From Perspicuibacillus lycopersici (GTDB lineage Bacteria; Bacillota; Bacilli; Bacillales; Caldibacillaceae): a stretch of DNA of 64,000 nt. Positions 18,437-26,838 of this stretch are shown here, one piece after another. Each line of letters begins with the position of its first letter. Position 1 is the stretch's first letter. Made by a program: the position numbers and the translations under genes. Where the stretch lies: contig NZ_JAOUSF010000003.1 of assembly GCF_025660475.1 (NCBI RefSeq), positions 248,001 through 312,000 on the forward strand, read 5' to 3'. The notes beneath the pieces are model-generated. The model was not told the DNA's origin, ran no database searches, and worked only from the letters and a program-made list of their open reading frames with translations.

Positions 18437-18485
18437 AAAAGAAAAAGCAATGATATTAGGGTGGCTAATGTCATTGCTTTTTAAT
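18437..18485. terminator. Terminator after fur
   Basis: AAAAAGCAATGA(C/T)ATTA arms pair over about 17 bases around CCACCC, with TTTTTCTTTT following on the minus strand. It separates fur from yqzK-xerD. Confidence 0.85.
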
Positions 18486-18495
18486 AGTCTCCTAT

Positions 18496-18978
18496 TTAAA
18501 TAGACGTTTTTTCGGGATTCAACGGAGTAACTTCCGCGTGTTTCGTTTGACAGTTTCGACAAACACCGTGGAAAGTTAGTCGGTGATCTTTTACTAAAAA
18601 ATTCCATCTTTCTTCTACAATCGCTTCTACATCTTCCAATAAGTCTTCTTGAATTTCTTCAACTGAACCACATTCAATGCAGACGAGATGGTGGTGAAAA
18701 TGTGCTGCACCCTCTTGCCGTAAATCATAACGGGACACACCATCACCAAAATTAATTTTATCTACTATTTTTAATTCTGTTAATAATTCAAGTGTTCGAT
18801 AAACAGTTGCCAACCCGATTTCTGGTGATTTTTCTTTCACGAGGAGGTATACATCTTCTGCGCTTAAATGATCCTCTTCATGTTCGAGCAACACACGAAC
18901 GGTTGCTTCCCTTTGAGGAGTTAGCTTATAGCTGGATGTATGTAACTGCTTTTTGATTTTCTCAAGACGATTTTCCAT
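18496..18978 (-). CDS. fur: Ferric uptake regulator Fur
   Basis: A 160-residue Fur-family metalloregulator that represses iron uptake genes when loaded with Fe(II). The DNA-binding helix region includes SYKLTPQREATVRVLLE and EIGLATVYRTLELL. The metal sites are HFHHHLVCIECG and the second cysteine pair CRNCQ. Almost every residue in the central block follows B. subtilis Fur; the tail is about ten residues longer. The frame extends to 19011, but ATG 18976-18978 has GAGGGGGC upstream and gives the known MENR start. Its promoter carries PerR/Fur-like boxes. Confidence 0.95.
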   Translation of the reverse strand: MENRLEKIKKQLHTSSYKLTPQREATVRVLLEHEEDHLSAEDVYLLVKEKSPEIGLATVYRTLELLTELKIVDKINFGDGVSRYDLRQEGAAHFHHHLVCIECGSVEEIQEDLLEDVEAIVEERWNFLVKDHRLTFHGVCRNCQTKHAEVTPLNPEKTSI

Positions 18979-19009
18979 AAAGATAGCCCCTCCCTCGCAA
19001 TGTATATTC

Positions 19010-19037
19010 ATTATAACAAATGATTAGGGAGTTGCAA
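19010..19037 (-). promoter_or_regulatory. Sigma-A type promoter of fur
   Basis: TTGCAA (19032-19037) and TATAAT (19010-19015) are separated by 16 bases on the minus strand, about 30 bases before the fur ATG. Confidence 0.7.
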
Positions 19038-19078
19038 ATGAAAATAATAATAAATTACATTTAATAATAATTATTTTT

Positions 19079-19093
19079 TAATAACTATTATAA
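19079..19093 (-). promoter_or_regulatory. PerR/Fur-like box upstream of fur
   Basis: TTATAATAGTTATTA matches 13 of 15 positions of the PerR box TTATAATnATTATAA. A second, weaker dyad (about 12 of 15) lies just downstream at about 19064-19078. fur is a PerR target in B. subtilis. The region is very A+T rich, so chance matches are possible. Confidence 0.45.
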
Positions 19094-19102
19094 TCTATTA
19101 CT

Positions 19103-19747
19103 TTAATTTAATATATTTAGCAGCCCTTTCATTAAATGTGGCGTAAAATAACCTTCAATAAACGCTGCAACACAAAGGAATAGAACTGCAACACCAAAAA
19201 ACATACAATATCGGACAAGCATTGGTCCAAACGGCTGATATAATGATTTAACAAATAATTTACGGATCATTTGTAATGAGAATGTAACGGAGATTACAGC
19301 AACAGCTATAAAAACCGGAATCGTAATAATATTTTGCGGTAGGACGGAAACAAAGGAGAGAAAGAACCCTTTCCAGCTCATTTGTTGTACTAAAAATCCT
19401 ACTGTAAAACCAATAACCATCCCTTTTAAAAATAAAAGCACTAATATAAAAGGTAGTCCAATCATAGATATACCGAGTATCCACATTAACCCAATATATT
19501 TTGCATTATAGCTTAACGTATGGATAAATACATTATTTGCAGAAACTAAATCCCCTTGACGAAGTTGTCCAAAAAATTCATTTAAAAAATAAAATAAGTC
19601 ACTTTTTTGTGTACCACTTAAACTATTCACTACAATTGCACCAAATATAACACCCATTAAAAATAGTACCGTATGAAATATATAGATTGAGGAATATTCT
19701 TGCAAATGTTTTGTTATAAAATTTGGCTGCATCCTTTTTTTCATCAT
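19103..19747 (-). CDS. spoIIM: Stage II sporulation protein M
   Basis: A 214-residue membrane protein with about five hydrophobic segments, the same length as B. subtilis SpoIIM. With SpoIID and SpoIIP it drives septal peptidoglycan thinning and engulfment; SpoIIM is the membrane anchor made in the mother cell. The motif GLPFILVLLFLKGMVIGFTVGFL at about residue 100 is characteristic. The frame extends to a TTG at 19762, but AAGGAGG then lies inside the coding region; the ATG at 19747 is correctly placed behind it. Confidence 0.94.
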   Translation of the reverse strand: MMKKRMQPNFITKHLQEYSSIYIFHTVLFLMGVIFGAIVVNSLSGTQKSDLFYFLNEFFGQLRQGDLVSANNVFIHTLSYNAKYIGLMWILGISMIGLPFILVLLFLKGMVIGFTVGFLVQQMSWKGFFLSFVSVLPQNIITIPVFIAVAVISVTFSLQMIRKLFVKSLYQPFGPMLVRYCMFFGVAVLFLCVAAFIEGYFTPHLMKGLLNILN

Positions 19748-19774
19748 TACTTCCTCCTTCAATCAACTTACTAG

Positions 19775-19803
19775 ATTCTATGATTTACTAGAAGGAAGTA
19801 TTC
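19775..19803 (-). promoter_or_regulatory. Possible sigma-E promoter of spoIIM
   Basis: CATAGAAT (19775-19782) matches 7 of 8 bases of the sigma-E -10 element, and AATACT (19797-19802) lies 14 bases upstream on the minus strand. spoIIM is a sigma-E gene in B. subtilis. Confidence 0.5.
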
Positions 19804-19885
19804 TAATAATAGGAATGTTTTCTCGTTTTTCGCTTTGTATTTCTCCTAACAAAAGATTGTCTAGCGAACCATTTGTTTTTCCATA

Positions 19886-21052
19886 TTACTTATGCTTGAT
19901 TTTCCCATAGCGCCCACCACCACCAGACTCCAATAATAGCTCTCCATTACGTGCTTTTATTATGTAGGAGACTGTTTTTTCGGGAATTATTTTTAACAAG
20001 TCTGATTCATTGGCATTGTGAATAATTTCCATTTCCGTACCAAATGAATGTAATAGCTTCGCCAACGTTTTCGGTCCAATCCCTGGTAAAAAATCTAAAG
20101 GTACTTGGTGGACATACGGCGGACGTACCGGGTGGTCATTTGTATCGGTAAGCTCTGCTATTCTTTCTGATACCCCTTTAACCTTCTGCTTTGATCCACA
20201 ATGTGGACATCTATCCATCTCCTCTGTCATTGGTGTCACACATTTTGCACAGGTTGTCCGATAATATTTTCCAAGCAATGGATCCAATCCGTAATTTACC
20301 ATTATCTTCCGACCTGCTTCGCCACGAAGTGCTTTTGTCAATTCCGAAAAACTACCATTTTCTATAAATAACGCTTGATATTCACGGCCAATTTTCGGTA
20401 AAGAGTGGGCATCTGAATTTGTTATATATGGATAGCGATGCAATTGCTTCAAATGGTCTGCCATTTTCGTATCGGAGCTAAGTCCTAATTCTATTGCATC
20501 AATTTTATCTGGATAGAAAACTTCTGTTAATTTTTTTTCTACTCCACGACCAAATAAACTCTTAAATGGTGTAAATACATGTGCGGGAATAAATAAGCCA
20601 TCAAGTGCTTTCACTTGTTCCTGTAATTCTCTTCCAGTTGTATATATTCTTTGTGAGCTTAAATGAATATTTTTTAATTGTGTGGCAAGCCATGCTGAAA
20701 ATGCCTTCATCTTCTCTAGTGAAGGCAAATAGCATAATAAATGGATTGGTCCTTTACACGATAAATCATAGATTTCCAGTTCACTTCCCATAATAAGCGT
20801 CGTTTTTCCTTCAAATAGTAGTCCGCCATCCTGCAACGGCTCAAGGGAACCCTTTTGTATTAATTCTTCTATTTCCTCTATTACTTCAGGAGAATGACTA
20901 TCAATTACCCCTACAATGTCAATTCCCTTTTGATATTTCGCCGTCTGCAGAATATTTGTTAATGTTAAATTTTTCGAGCCTGTTATTTTTACCGCACGCC
21001 CAGATTTTGTGCGTCCGATGTGGATATGTAAATCTGCGAAGTATCGTTTCAT
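19886..21052 (-). CDS. Endonuclease Q family DNA repair protein (YqxK-like)
   Basis: A 388-residue protein built from an N-terminal PHP-type metallophosphoesterase domain (DLHIHIGRT at residues 7-15, VIDSHSP, NSDAHSL), a four-cysteine zinc module (CAKC..CPHC, about residues 262-280) and a C-terminal helix-hairpin-helix part (LDFLPGIGPKTLAKLL). This is the order found in endonuclease Q, which nicks DNA 5' of deaminated bases and abasic sites. Such enzymes are common in archaea and limited to a few bacterial groups including some Bacillus. It is coupled to nudF: its ribosome site lies in the last nudF codons. Confidence 0.85.
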   Translation of the reverse strand: MKRYFADLHIHIGRTKSGRAVKITGSKNLTLTNILQTAKYQKGIDIVGVIDSHSPEVIEEIEELIQKGSLEPLQDGGLLFEGKTTLIMGSELEIYDLSCKGPIHLLCYLPSLEKMKAFSAWLATQLKNIHLSSQRIYTTGRELQEQVKALDGLFIPAHVFTPFKSLFGRGVEKKLTEVFYPDKIDAIELGLSSDTKMADHLKQLHRYPYITNSDAHSLPKIGREYQALFIENGSFSELTKALRGEAGRKIMVNYGLDPLLGKYYRTTCAKCVTPMTEEMDRCPHCGSKQKVKGVSERIAELTDTNDHPVRPPYVHQVPLDFLPGIGPKTLAKLLHSFGTEMEIIHNANESDLLKIIPEKTVSYIIKARNGELLLESGGGGRYGKIKHK

Positions 21053-21056
21053 TCGT

Positions 21057-21605
21057 TTATTTCTCCAATGTTTTTAGCATTTGCCAATATTGTACGGCGT
21101 ACACCGTTTTTGCGTCATAAATTTTCTGTTCTGCCACCATTTGCTGTGCTTCTTCAAAGGTTACTTCTAAAACATTTACGAATTCATCTTCGTCAGTATG
21201 TAAACGGTTTTCTAATTTTAACCCATCTGCTTTGTATATATGTAACAATTCATTAGCAAATCCTGGAGAAGTATAAAAGGAAGTAAGATGTTCTAAAGCA
21301 GTACAGGAATAACCAGTTTCTTCCTCTAGCTCACGAGCTGCCGATCGTTCGGGTAATTCACCTTGTTCTAACTTTCCTGCTGGAATTTCAATTAGTGTAC
21401 GTTCCAATGGTTTTCGATATTGTTCTACCATAATCATTTTTCCTTCATCCGTAATTGCAATAACTGCTACAGCACCCGGATGCTTCACAATTTCTCTCGT
21501 GCTCGTCTTTCCATTTGGTAATAGCACCTCATCCACTTGTAATTGGATAACCCTTCCATCGAAAATCTTTTTACTACTTATCGTTTTTTCTTCAAATATT
21601 TGCAT
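21057..21605 (-). CDS. nudF: ADP-ribose pyrophosphatase NudF
   Basis: A 182-residue Nudix hydrolase (B. subtilis NudF/YqkG 185) that cleaves ADP-ribose to AMP and ribose 5-phosphate. The Nudix box GELPERSAARELEEETGY matches GX5EX7REUXEEXGU and lies near residue 85. The preceding VEQYRKPLERTLIEIPAGKLE is typical of the ADP-ribose branch. ATG has GGAGG upstream. It heads the pair nudF-EndoQ and is divergent from mciZ. Confidence 0.94.
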   Translation of the reverse strand: MQIFEEKTISSKKIFDGRVIQLQVDEVLLPNGKTSTREIVKHPGAVAVIAITDEGKMIMVEQYRKPLERTLIEIPAGKLEQGELPERSAARELEEETGYSCTALEHLTSFYTSPGFANELLHIYKADGLKLENRLHTDEDEFVNVLEVTFEEAQQMVAEQKIYDAKTVYAVQYWQMLKTLEK

Positions 21606-21747
21606 TTATACATCCTCCAGTTCTATCTAATCGCTTAGTTTCATATAGTTTACCATATTTTATTTACTTCTATATATGAGAATCCCTACATCTACTGGAA
21701 CCTCGATAAATATAATTACGAATGCTATCTTCACTGGGGGAATTGTT

Positions 21748-21927
21748 ATGAAAAGAATTATCTTATCCGGAAAAGCTTGGGAAATTCGCCATCTATTAAA
21801 ACAATACGCCAAACAATATCAATACGTAAGCGATTGGATAGAAGCACAAGAGCAGGAAAGCGGAGTCCATTCAAAACAAATGCTGTTCTCTAAAGGCTTG
21901 GTGATTTTTAGAGATAATAAATATTGA
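21748..21927 (+). CDS. mciZ: MciZ-like inhibitor of FtsZ ring formation
   Basis: A 59-residue peptide. The block GKAWEIRHLLKQYAKQYQYV at residues 8-27, followed by SDWIE, is nearly the same as the core of B. subtilis MciZ, a 40-residue mother-cell peptide that caps FtsZ and blocks Z-ring assembly in sporulation. B. subtilis mciZ also lies next to nudF. Here about 20 residues are added at the C-terminus (from about residue 35). The ATG at 21748 with GGGGG upstream is chosen; a longer frame from 21676 lacks a ribosome site. No convincing sigma-E promoter is seen. Confidence 0.8.
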   Translation: MKRIILSGKAWEIRHLLKQYAKQYQYVSDWIEAQEQESGVHSKQMLFSKGLVIFRDNKY

Positions 21928-21937
21928 ATGAACTGTA

Positions 21938-21973
21938 GAGCAGAATGAATACACGGAGACTCCCATGGGGGAG
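21938..21973. repeat. Dispersed repeat copy B (after mciZ)
   Basis: GAGCAGAATGAATACACGG followed by AGACTCCCATGGGGGAG. It closely matches the copy at 62627-62662 read on the other strand (GAGCAGACTGAATACATG..ACTCCCA) and the ends of the element at 57022-57286. The CTCCCATGGGGGAG part is itself palindromic. Confidence 0.55.
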
Positions 21974-22082
21974 TTAAACTTCTTCTATCAATTTTACTAT
22001 CTATAGACTCCTAATTCTATATAGTTGCTTGTCTTACCGGTACATACTAAAATGAAGAAAACGTATGTTGAGGTGACACGAA

Positions 22083-23012
22083 ATGGAAACAAGAAAATTA
22101 GGAAAGTCTGATCTATTCGTTTCAAAGCTTGGCCTTGGTTGCATGTCACTAGGGACAGAGGAAAGGCATGCAACAGAAATCATTCATACCGCACTAGATG
22201 CAGGTATAAATTATTTCGATACTGCAGATTTATATGATGTCGGTGTGAATGAACAAATAGTCGGGAAAGCGTTAAAACATGTACGTGATCAAGTCATTAT
22301 TGCAACGAAGGCAGGTAACCGTTGGAAAGAAGATAAAAGCGGCTGGTATTGGGATGCCTCTAAAGCTTACATAAAAGAAGCCGTAAAACAAAGCTTAAAG
22401 CGACTTGGAACCGAGTATATCGATCTGTACCAATTACACGGCGGTACAATGGAAGATCCAATCGAAGAAACAATCGCTGCTTTTGAAGAGTTGAAGGCAG
22501 AAGGATTGATACGCTATTACGGGATATCTTCTATTCGTCCGACGGTTATACATGAATTTGTCAAGCACTCCAATATAGATTCCGTCATGATGCAATATAG
22601 TATTTTAGATCGCCGCCCAGAAGAACAAGCAATGCCATTACTACATGATCACGGAATTAGTGTCATTGCCCGCGGACCGCTCGCAAGAGGATTGCTTAGT
22701 GAAGCGATGCTAACAAAAGCTTCAGAAGCGATTAAGAAAAATGGATATTTGGAGTATAGCTACGAGGAACTAAATGATATTATCCCTAAACTAAAGGAAA
22801 AGGTAGCTAACAATCGTTCCTTAACATCTGTAAGTTTACAATATGTTTTGAATAATCCTGTTGTTGCTTCCGCAATCGCTGGCGCAAGCTCTGTTGCACA
22901 ATTGAAAGAAAACATTGCATCTAGCCAAGCATCTCCACTAACAACGGAAGAAATACAGCTCGTTCAAAAATTAACAAAAACAACTGGATATAGAGAACAT
23001 CGTTTAGGCTAA
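22083..23012 (+). CDS. yqkF: Aldo/keto reductase (YqkF-like)
   Basis: A 309-residue TIM-barrel NADPH-dependent oxidoreductase. The catalytic tetrad is visible: Asp and Tyr in YFDTADLYDVG, Lys in IIATKAG, His in LYQLHGG. The cofactor-binding IAGASSVAQLKENI is near the C-terminus. Substrate is unknown. B. subtilis YqkF (306 residues) lies at the equivalent position beside nudF and mciZ. A GAGGTGA ribosome site precedes the ATG. Probably a single-gene transcript. Confidence 0.9.
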   Translation: METRKLGKSDLFVSKLGLGCMSLGTEERHATEIIHTALDAGINYFDTADLYDVGVNEQIVGKALKHVRDQVIIATKAGNRWKEDKSGWYWDASKAYIKEAVKQSLKRLGTEYIDLYQLHGGTMEDPIEETIAAFEELKAEGLIRYYGISSIRPTVIHEFVKHSNIDSVMMQYSILDRRPEEQAMPLLHDHGISVIARGPLARGLLSEAMLTKASEAIKKNGYLEYSYEELNDIIPKLKEKVANNRSLTSVSLQYVLNNPVVASAIAGASSVAQLKENIASSQASPLTTEEIQLVQKLTKTTGYREHRLG

Positions 23013-23136
23013 TTAACTTTCATTCATTACACCTAGTAAAAGTGTATATCCTCTATCTATTTGTGGAGTAGTATATTCTCTAATAATAGTGGTATAATTT
23101 GGAGGAAAACTTATTACATACGTATTTGGAGGAATT

Positions 23137-23586
23137 ATGCTTACTTTTGAAGAAAAACTTGCTATAATTGAATCTTTTCCAGAATTACAACGAAAAGATG
23201 TATCCCTTAACCGGGTGAATTTCCATTATGAAGAAAGCATAACCGATAAAAAAATAGTGGTATACCATCTTCATCCTAATGGTAACGGATTTGTGTATGC
23301 AGAGCGTATAGACGATAACAGCTATCCGCTTGATCATAAAGGCATGGTAAATATCCGTGATTTTTCGGAGGAAGCGTTAAAAAAAATTATTCGTGAATCG
23401 ATTGCATCGCTTTCCGAAAAGGAACCAATTGTAGAAACTTGGGTGAATGATGATAATCAAACACTAACATTAGTGTACGACTTCGATCTTTGGAATATTT
23501 ATGCTGGAGAAATGCTAGACGGAACGTATACAACCTATAATGGTGCAACAAACTACCTTCAGCAAGAGGGATTTCGCCGAGTATAA
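23137..23586 (+). CDS. Conserved-looking hypothetical protein
   Basis: A 149-residue soluble acidic protein I do not recognise. It has no signal peptide, membrane segment or cysteine. The sequence alternates charged and aromatic residues (HFHYEES-like start, NGNGFVYAERID, WNIYAGEMLDGTYTTYNGATNYL) and looks like a small alpha/beta fold. The ATG has TTTGGAGGAATT upstream. It stands alone between yqkF and a shared terminator with pepF. A regulatory or stress role cannot be read from the sequence. Confidence 0.7.
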   Translation: MLTFEEKLAIIESFPELQRKDVSLNRVNFHYEESITDKKIVVYHLHPNGNGFVYAERIDDNSYPLDHKGMVNIRDFSEEALKKIIRESIASLSEKEPIVETWVNDDNQTLTLVYDFDLWNIYAGEMLDGTYTTYNGATNYLQQEGFRRV

Positions 23587-23598
23587 TACATATGAAAC

Positions 23599-23640
23599 AA
23601 AAAAATGAACCTTCGTTATGAAAGGTTCATTTTTTGTTTT
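23599..23640. terminator. Bidirectional terminator between a hypothetical gene and pepF
   Basis: AAAAATGAACCTT and AAGGTTCATTTTT form a 13-base stem with an 8-base loop, with A and T runs at the ends, between convergent genes. Confidence 0.9.
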
Positions 23641-23659
23641 GAATTTAGCCAATTCCTAT

Positions 23660-25474
23660 TTAGTTGTAAAAACTTTTTTCTAACTCATCTACTAATGCTC
23701 CTACATAGGCAACCGCTTCTTGAATTGGTTTTTTCGTTGATAGATCTACCCCTGCTAGCTGCATTAATTCTAGCGGTTTCAATGTGCCTCCAGCTTTCAA
23801 TGCAGATAACCATCGTTCTACTGCTGGTTGGCCTTCCGCAAAAATCTTTTGTGCTGCAGCAGTTGATGCGGTTAAGCCAGCTGAATACGTATATGGATAC
23901 AGACCCATATAGTAATGCGGCTGGCGCATCCAAGTTAGACCAGCACCTTCATCTATTTCCACTGCATCTCCCCAGAATTTCTCTAACAGATCTAATTTTT
24001 GTTCACAAAGAATTTTTGCAGTTATTGGTGTCCCTTTGTCTGCTAGGTCATAAATACGTCGTTGCAGCTCGCCTTCAAGTATATGGGTGACAAAGTTGTG
24101 ATAATACGTACCTAATGATTGAAGTATTACCCATCTGCGCATCCGTTCATTATTTGATTGAGATAAAATATGTTCACTTAATAACCGTTCATTCATAGTT
24201 GACGGTGCTTCAACAAAATATCTCGATGGGCGAGTATTGGAAATTCGTTGATTTCGACCAGCCAACGTAAAATGTGCCGCATGTCCAAGCTCATGTGCTA
24301 AAGTAAACGTATTTCTCATCGAACCATTCCAAGTCATCATTATGTAGGGATGTGCCCCATATGGACTTGAACAGAATGCACCAGATCGCTTCCCAATATT
24401 ATCTGCACGATCTACCCAGCGATTCGTTAGCCCTTGCTCAATAATGCTTACATACTCTGGTCCCATAACTTGTACTGATTCAAGCACAAGCTTAGACGCT
24501 TCTGCATAGGTAACTTTCGGTTCAAAACCTGGGTCTAGTGGTGCCTTCAAATCACAAAAATAGAATTTATCTAATCCTAATACGCGTTTTTTTAAGTTCG
24601 CCAATCGACGCATATGTGGTGCTAATTCGGTTAAAATCGTATCTAATTGATTTTCGTACATTTCCTTTGTTACTTGTTGTTCTGCTAGTAACATATCGGT
24701 TACAGATTGATAATTTCGCAATTTTGCTTCGATTACTTGTTTTTTCACTTCTGTCGCTTGTGTGGCTGCATACGTATTTTTATATTGATTTAATGTATCC
24801 ACAAATGCAGCGTAAGCTTTTCTTCGAAGTTCCGGATTTACAGCATCCTCATAGGAAGCGAAGGAATTAAATGTTAGTAGATGTTCCACTCCATCCCTAG
24901 TTTTAAAGGAAGAAAACTTCATATCGGATGTTTTACTTCTTTGATATATCATATATGGGGCATCAAGGATTTCACCAAATGCTGCTAAAACCTCCTCAGC
25001 TTCTGGAGAAAGTCGGTGCGGTTTCGTTTCAAATAAATCCATTAATGTTTTCTGGAATTCTTTTAATTCTGGTTCTTGTTGCATATATTGCAAAATTGTC
25101 TCTTCCTGCATTTCGAGAATTTCAGAGTTAATAAAAGCAATGCTCGCATTCACAAAAGAAATAAGGGAATCCGCTAATGCAGAATTCGTTTGATTTTCTG
25201 GATTTGTTCCATCTGCTGATTGATTTAATGATGCGTACGTAATCACTCGAGTAACGCGCTCCCTTAAAGCATCCCTTGCTTGCAAACAAGCTAGCAATGT
25301 TTTTGCATTACTAGTAAAATGCCCTTTATATTGAACCACTGTTTGGACATCCTTCTGTATTGCTTCTAATTCTGCCTTCCAATCCGCAACTGTTTTAAAC
25401 AAGTCCGTTAAATCCCATGTTTGTTCGACCGCAACTTCTGAACGGCTTAACGTTTTCGTCAATATTTCTTCCAT
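23660..25474 (-). CDS. pepF: M3-family oligoendopeptidase F
   Basis: A 604-residue cytosolic zinc metallopeptidase that degrades short peptides. The zinc motif HELGHAAH is at about residue 394, with the third ligand glutamate about 25 residues later (VEAPSTMNE). The N-terminal helical DLTDLFKTVADW block and GYFD-like surroundings are typical of the PepF branch. ATG has AGGAGGGG upstream. It is not in the classic B. subtilis yqk order at this point, so this is a local insertion relative to that genome. Confidence 0.92.
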   Translation of the reverse strand: MEEILTKTLSRSEVAVEQTWDLTDLFKTVADWKAELEAIQKDVQTVVQYKGHFTSNAKTLLACLQARDALRERVTRVITYASLNQSADGTNPENQTNSALADSLISFVNASIAFINSEILEMQEETILQYMQQEPELKEFQKTLMDLFETKPHRLSPEAEEVLAAFGEILDAPYMIYQRSKTSDMKFSSFKTRDGVEHLLTFNSFASYEDAVNPELRRKAYAAFVDTLNQYKNTYAATQATEVKKQVIEAKLRNYQSVTDMLLAEQQVTKEMYENQLDTILTELAPHMRRLANLKKRVLGLDKFYFCDLKAPLDPGFEPKVTYAEASKLVLESVQVMGPEYVSIIEQGLTNRWVDRADNIGKRSGAFCSSPYGAHPYIMMTWNGSMRNTFTLAHELGHAAHFTLAGRNQRISNTRPSRYFVEAPSTMNERLLSEHILSQSNNERMRRWVILQSLGTYYHNFVTHILEGELQRRIYDLADKGTPITAKILCEQKLDLLEKFWGDAVEIDEGAGLTWMRQPHYYMGLYPYTYSAGLTASTAAAQKIFAEGQPAVERWLSALKAGGTLKPLELMQLAGVDLSTKKPIQEAVAYVGALVDELEKSFYN

Positions 25475-25613
25475 CTGAAATCCCCTCCTAATGAAAAATG
25501 GTAGTGCTCATCCGAAAAATATTTCGTTTTTCGAATTATTATCCATTATATAGAAAAAAATAAAATATGAAAATATTTTTAAATAAAATTTTTACTATTT
25601 CTATTAATCAGCA

Positions 25614-25652
25614 TAAAAAAAGCTTTGCAAAACGGAAATGTTTGCAAAGCTT
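25614..25652 (-). terminator. Terminator after the CPBP protease gene
   Basis: AAGCTTTGCAAA and TTTGCAAAGCTT form a perfect 12-base stem followed by T7 on the minus strand. Confidence 0.9.
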
Positions 25653-25662
25653 ACTCGAACCA

Positions 25663-26346
25663 TTAATAAAAGCCAAATAGATGAAACCCAATTAGCATGA
25701 CACCCAAGTCCGCAAGAATATGTAGCAGCCAGGAGTTTAAAAAATTATTTGATTTCGTATTTAGCCAGCTGAAAACAAGACCTACTAGGAAAAGTCCGAG
25801 CATCGCCAAAAGGATTAACCAAATATTGAACCAAACGGCAAATATTGCTACATGATAAACGGAAAAAAGTAAGGAGGAAAATAAATAGGCTAGTAGTTTA
25901 TGATCCGTTTTATATAAATTAAAAAAGATAAACCCTCGAAAATAGAATTCTTCTAGCAAGGAATTCCCTAATGTAATATATATAGCAATAAAAAGAAAGA
26001 TTTCTGGTGTAATTTTTAATCTTGTTTGTAAATCATCGATAATTGTATCCGTGTTAATAAAATTATGGAAAAGCACAAAAGCGGAAATAACAATCCCCAT
26101 CGCAAGAACGCCAAATATAAAACCAAGTCGTAAATTTTTTATATCAATAGACTTTACATTTAAAAATGCTAAAATCGGCTGACGTAGAACAAATGTAATA
26201 TAGGCTAGTGGAATGATGAGAAACATCACTAATTTCGCTGCTGTTTTTATTACGTACCCCACTTCAATAATTTGTTCGATGATAAACAACGCAATACAAC
26301 TTAAAATGGTTAGTAGGACAATTTGTCCAATATGTTTTCCCCTCAT
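25663..26346 (-). CDS. CPBP-family (CAAX-type) intramembrane protease
   Basis: A 227-residue membrane protein with about seven hydrophobic segments. The three motifs of the family are present: EEFYFRG (EExxxR) near residue 135, FSVYH (FxxxH) near 165, and HILAD (HxxxD) near the C-terminus. Bacterial members act as membrane proteases, some in bacteriocin self-immunity; this one has no bacteriocin gene beside it. It follows yqkE by 35 bases and shares its direction. Confidence 0.88.
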   Translation of the reverse strand: MRGKHIGQIVLLTILSCIALFIIEQIIEVGYVIKTAAKLVMFLIIPLAYITFVLRQPILAFLNVKSIDIKNLRLGFIFGVLAMGIVISAFVLFHNFINTDTIIDDLQTRLKITPEIFLFIAIYITLGNSLLEEFYFRGFIFFNLYKTDHKLLAYLFSSLLFSVYHVAIFAVWFNIWLILLAMLGLFLVGLVFSWLNTKSNNFLNSWLLHILADLGVMLIGFHLFGFY

Positions 26347-26381
26347 ACATTCTCCCGATGTTTTTATTTTTTCGTTGCCAA

Positions 26382-26615
26382 TTACTTGAATTTTCTCCAG
26401 TCAAAATCACTCTCGTTTAATAGTTCTTCGAATGATTTATTTTTTTCCTTTTGTCTTTGTTCTTCCCGCTTCCGTTCCGCTTCCTCTGCCTTTTTCTTTA
26501 CCTCAGAGTCTTCTAATTGCTTCTTCGTTTCCTTAAGCTTTTTCAGCAGATCACTACCTAATGCATCTTTTAATGTCAATGGTCCCTCATCTTTAATTGG
26601 TTGTTTTTTTTTCAT
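26382..26615 (-). CDS. yqkE: YqkE-like DUF3886 protein
   Basis: A 77-residue, highly charged protein with a lysine/glutamate-rich coiled coil at about residues 22-60 and the conserved tail NKSFEELLNESDFDWRKFK. B. subtilis YqkE (74 residues) has the same design and ending. Function is unknown. The frame extends upstream to 26672, but ATG 26613-26615 follows AAAGGAG at good spacing. Confidence 0.82.
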   Translation of the reverse strand: MKKKQPIKDEGPLTLKDALGSDLLKKLKETKKQLEDSEVKKKAEEAERKREEQRQKEKNKSFEELLNESDFDWRKFK

Positions 26616-26791
26616 ACAAATTACTCCTTTATTTTTGAATCTTTTAAAATAATTGCAAGTGTACCCGTCCACTCGTTACAATATATATAAGTAGATATAT
26701 ACTATTGATTTTACCATATAATAAAAAACATCTGTGGCTAAGGATTTTGATTATGAAACTACATCGTCGTATTATAGAATAAAATACAGAC

Positions 26792-26832
26792 GTTCTCCTT
26801 AAAATACAAATGATTCTTTTTGAAAGGAGAAC
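26792..26832 (+). promoter_or_regulatory. Hairpin that hides the ribosome site of a small gene
   Basis: GTTCTCCTT (26792-26800) is the exact complement of AAGGAGAAC (26824-26832), which is the ribosome site of the 43-codon gene starting at 26839. The loop is 23 bases. Such pairing should limit translation until the 5' arm is bound or opened. Confidence 0.6.
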
Positions 26833-26838
26833 AAATCC

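Noticed and set aside
23605-24090. Plus-strand frame of 161 codons
   Set aside because: It lies wholly opposite pepF, has a low-complexity Leu-rich translation and no ribosome site; a shadow of the real gene.
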